Positions 6,955-8,096 of a stretch of DNA of 8,096 nucleotides are shown piece by piece. The position numbers and the translations under genes were made by a program. Position 1 is the stretch's first letter, and each line of letters begins with the position of its first letter. The DNA comes from Planctomycetota bacterium (GTDB lineage: Bacteria > Planctomycetota > UBA1135 > UBA2386): positions 1-8,096 of the forward strand of contig JAGQRA010000138.1 of the NCBI GenBank assembly GCA_020425885.1, read 5' to 3'. The notes below the pieces were generated by a model. That model saw only the letters and a program-made list of their open reading frames with translations. It searched no databases and was not told the DNA's origin.

Positions 6955-7562
6955 CGTTCCACCTCCGTCCGCTTCAGCCAGCGACGCAACGTCTCGAGGC
7001 CCCGGTAATACCTTGTCTTGATAGTGTTCGGTGACTGCTCGAGGGTTGTGGCAATCTGATCAAAGGTCAGATCGTGCAGGTGCTTCAGGCGGACGACCTC
7101 GGCCTCTGCGTCAGGCAGGGCATCGATCCCGAGCCGCAACCGCTCGACATCGTAGCCCGGGTGGTCGACCTCGTCGGTGGCCGGCTCGCCGACGTCGGCC
7201 AGCGGCACGGCGCTCCGCGAAGCCGCGCGCCGACGCGAATTGCGCAGCTGGAAATCACAGATCCGGAAGACCCAGGTCTCCAGCGAAGCCTCACCGCGAA
7301 AATCGCCGAGGCGGCGCCAGACGGTCGCCAACACGTCCTGCACCAGATCCTCGATCTCCTCGCGCGAGAGCGGCGGCACGCGCTTGCCGTCGAGACAGGC
7401 GACGAACCGCGGCACACAGCTCATTCGCTGGATGAAGCCATCGAGCGACTCAGGGTCGCGGCGCAATGCAGCCTGGACCATGGCAAAGTCGCGCTGCCAG
7501 GACGCTCTGTCCACCGACGCAGGCACGGCAGAATTACCGGGGTCCCGATCGTGCAGGAACAT
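6951..7562 (-). CDS. ECF-type RNA polymerase sigma-70 family factor
   Basis: 203-residue alternative sigma factor directing RNA polymerase to a specific set of promoters. Region 2.2 is IEDLVQDVLATVWRRLGDF (70-88), with the DLVQDV polymerase-contact helix. Region 2.3-2.4 follows with ASLETWVFRICDFQLRNSRR (92-111), the usual -10 recognition and melting segment. Region 4 spans about 147-197, with LPDAEAEVVRLKHLHDLTFD leading to the helix-turn-helix DQIATTLEQSPNTIKTRYYRGL (168-189), which reads the -35 element. There is no long region 3, as expected for ECF factors. About 60 residues precede region 2, more than a minimal ECF factor has, and the segment from 49 to 66 is an insert-like stretch. The ATG at 7562 is supported by AGGA seven bases upstream. 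The gene is first in the operon and overlaps the downstream anti-sigma gene by four bases. Target promoters cannot be read from this window. Confidence 0.94.
   Translation of the reverse strand: MFLHDRDPGNSAVPASVDRASWQRDFAMVQAALRRDPESLDGFIQRMSCVPRFVACLDGKRVPPLSREEIEDLVQDVLATVWRRLGDFRGEASLETWVFRICDFQLRNSRRRAASRSAVPLADVGEPATDEVDHPGYDVERLRLGIDALPDAEAEVVRLKHLHDLTFDQIATTLEQSPNTIKTRYYRGLETLRRWLKRTEVER
6962..6966 (-). promoter_or_regulatory. Ribosome binding site GGAGG of the anti-sigma gene
   Basis: The minus strand reads GGAGGTGGAACGATG; GGAGG lies seven bases before the anti-sigma ATG, inside the end of the sigma factor gene. It supports this start and independent reinitiation at the ATGA overlap. 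It is the strongest Shine-Dalgarno match in the window; several other genes here have none that I can see. Confidence 0.75.
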
Positions 7563-7569
7563 CCGGAGA

Positions 7570-7573
7570 TCCT
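7570..7573 (-). promoter_or_regulatory. Ribosome binding site AGGA of the ECF sigma gene
   Basis: The minus strand has AGGA seven bases before the ATG at 7562, immediately next to the 16-bp palindrome. It supports this start over the internal ATG at residue 28. Confidence 0.5.
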
Positions 7574-7589
7574 ATTGCCGCGCGGCAAT
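7574..7589. promoter_or_regulatory. Perfect 16-bp palindrome in the leader of the sigma operon
   Basis: ATTGCCGCGCGGCAAT reads identically on both strands. It ends 11 bases before the sigma factor start codon and directly abuts the AGGA ribosome site (7570-7573). It could be a dimeric repressor operator or, as RNA, a hairpin affecting ribosome access. With no spacer, an RNA hairpin would need to open its central pairs to form a loop, which makes a protein-binding site somewhat more likely. No T-run follows, so it is not a terminator for the upstream gene. Confidence 0.55.
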
Positions 7590-7707
7590 GATGCCACCGC
7601 CTCGCCGCCTCGCGCCTCGGAGACTGCGGCGTGCTCGCCAAGGGCGCTCGTCGCAGGGAGGCGAGTCGACCTCGCCCACCGCCGAGGGAGTCGGCCAACG
7701 ATGCCAC
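7586..7707. repeat. Direct repeat of a 12-base motif in the sigma operon leader
   Basis: On the minus strand GTGGCATCGTTG (7696-7707) recurs as GTGGCATCATTG (7586-7597), with one mismatch in 12 and starts 110 bases apart. Both lie in the gap between the edge gene and the sigma factor gene (7563-7715), and the downstream copy runs into the 16-bp palindrome. They could be paired binding sites or promoter elements. Chance similarity in GC-rich sequence is not excluded. No convincing -35/-10 pair was identified in this gap. Confidence 0.3.
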
Positions 7708-7715
7708 GGGCCCGA

Positions 7716-8096
7716 TCAAAAGCCGAAGGTGGCCGCACCGGCGTTCGACATCACGATGCCGAGCTGGTTCGCCGCCGGATCGAGCACCGCCCATTGGTGA
7801 TAGAGGTTCACACCCAGGAAGTTCGTGCTGCTAGGCACCGGAATCGTGTGACTGCACGCCCCGGTCGCCGACAGCAGTTCCGCGTCGGTGATGTCCGGAG
7901 ACACGTACAGGTCACAGGCGGTGCCCGGCAACGTCACCGGCGACGGGCTCGAGGAGCCCGTGACCAGCACCGCCACCGAGGACGGCAGACCGTCCGCCAA
8001 CGTCACGCCGTAGGAGGTGCCGAGCTGCGGCGGACCATTCACGTCGATGGACGGGATCGGGAACAGCGGCTGGCTCGTGCATTGCACCGTCCAACA
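7716..8096 (-). CDS. C-terminal end of a secreted protein with planctomycete-type beta-rich module (5' end outside window)
   Basis: The frame is open from the right edge to a TGA at 7716-7718, giving the last 126 residues of a larger protein; no start codon is claimed, since a GTG at 8087 is probably internal. The visible part starts CWTVQCTSQPLFP and continues through NGPPQLGTSYGVTLADGLP, SVAVLVTGSSS, a cysteine-containing LYVSPDITD stretch, SHTIPVPSSTNFLGVNLYHQ and a closing VLDPAANQLGIVMSNAG. The pattern (xxLGxxYxVxL...PxxxxLVxGxSS...IPxPxxxxxxGxxLYxQ...SN) resembles a C-terminal module of about 110 residues that I recall from many secreted proteins of marine planctomycetes. It probably forms a beta-sandwich outside the cell and might act in sorting or adhesion. 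The four cysteines could form disulphides. The family link rests on memory. The gene lies upstream of, and on the same strand as, the sigma operon, but the 153-base gap suggests it is a separate unit. Confidence 0.7.
   Translation of the reverse strand, partial: CWTVQCTSQPLFPIPSIDVNGPPQLGTSYGVTLADGLPSSVAVLVTGSSSPSPVTLPGTACDLYVSPDITDAELLSATGACSHTIPVPSSTNFLGVNLYHQWAVLDPAANQLGIVMSNAGAATFGF

Overview
This is a GC-rich window of tightly packed bacterial genes with strong G/C bias at third codon positions. The gene content suggests a Planctomycetota-like bacterium. It has a secreted FG-GAP/VCBS protein, an ECF sigma factor operon carrying a TPR-like/CHAT protein, and a secreted protein ending in a beta-rich C-terminal module of a kind I associate with marine planctomycetes. 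The phylum is an inference, because there is no rRNA or other marker to settle it.

Layout. Positions 1-265 (minus) hold the 5' end of hisS (histidyl-tRNA synthetase), cut by the window edge. Diverging from it across 86 bases, 352-1977 (plus) encodes an exported, coiled-coil-containing MscS-family mechanosensitive channel. The 208-base gap after it (1978-2185) contains a 25-bp imperfect inverted repeat with a third related half-site, resembling a dispersed palindromic (REP/RAYT-type) element. Then 2186-3829 (plus) encodes a secreted beta-propeller-like FG-GAP protein. It converges, with 27 bases between stop codons, on a minus-strand operon read from 7562 down to 3857: an ECF sigma factor, a single-pass membrane protein that is probably its anti-sigma factor, and a CHAT-domain (caspase-like HG...C) protease with a helical N-terminal region and a C-terminal membrane anchor. 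At the right edge, 7716-8096 (minus) is the C-terminal end of a secreted protein whose start lies outside the window.

How the genes work together. The sigma and anti-sigma genes overlap by ATGA and are probably translationally coupled. The CHAT gene overlaps the anti-sigma gene, so the three look like one unit. Both ends of the CHAT protein are hydrophobic, and the tail after the C-terminal segment is arginine-rich. This suggests the protease domain is held outside the cytoplasm, on the same side as the anti-sigma sensor domain. A natural hypothesis, not proven here, is a signalling module in which the CHAT protease either cuts or senses something that controls the sigma factor, or is its main output. 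The leader of the operon carries a perfect 16-bp palindrome directly against the ribosome binding site, plus a 12-base direct repeat; both are candidate regulatory sites. No tRNA, rRNA, CRISPR array, transposase gene or gene-free stretch over 300 bases was seen.
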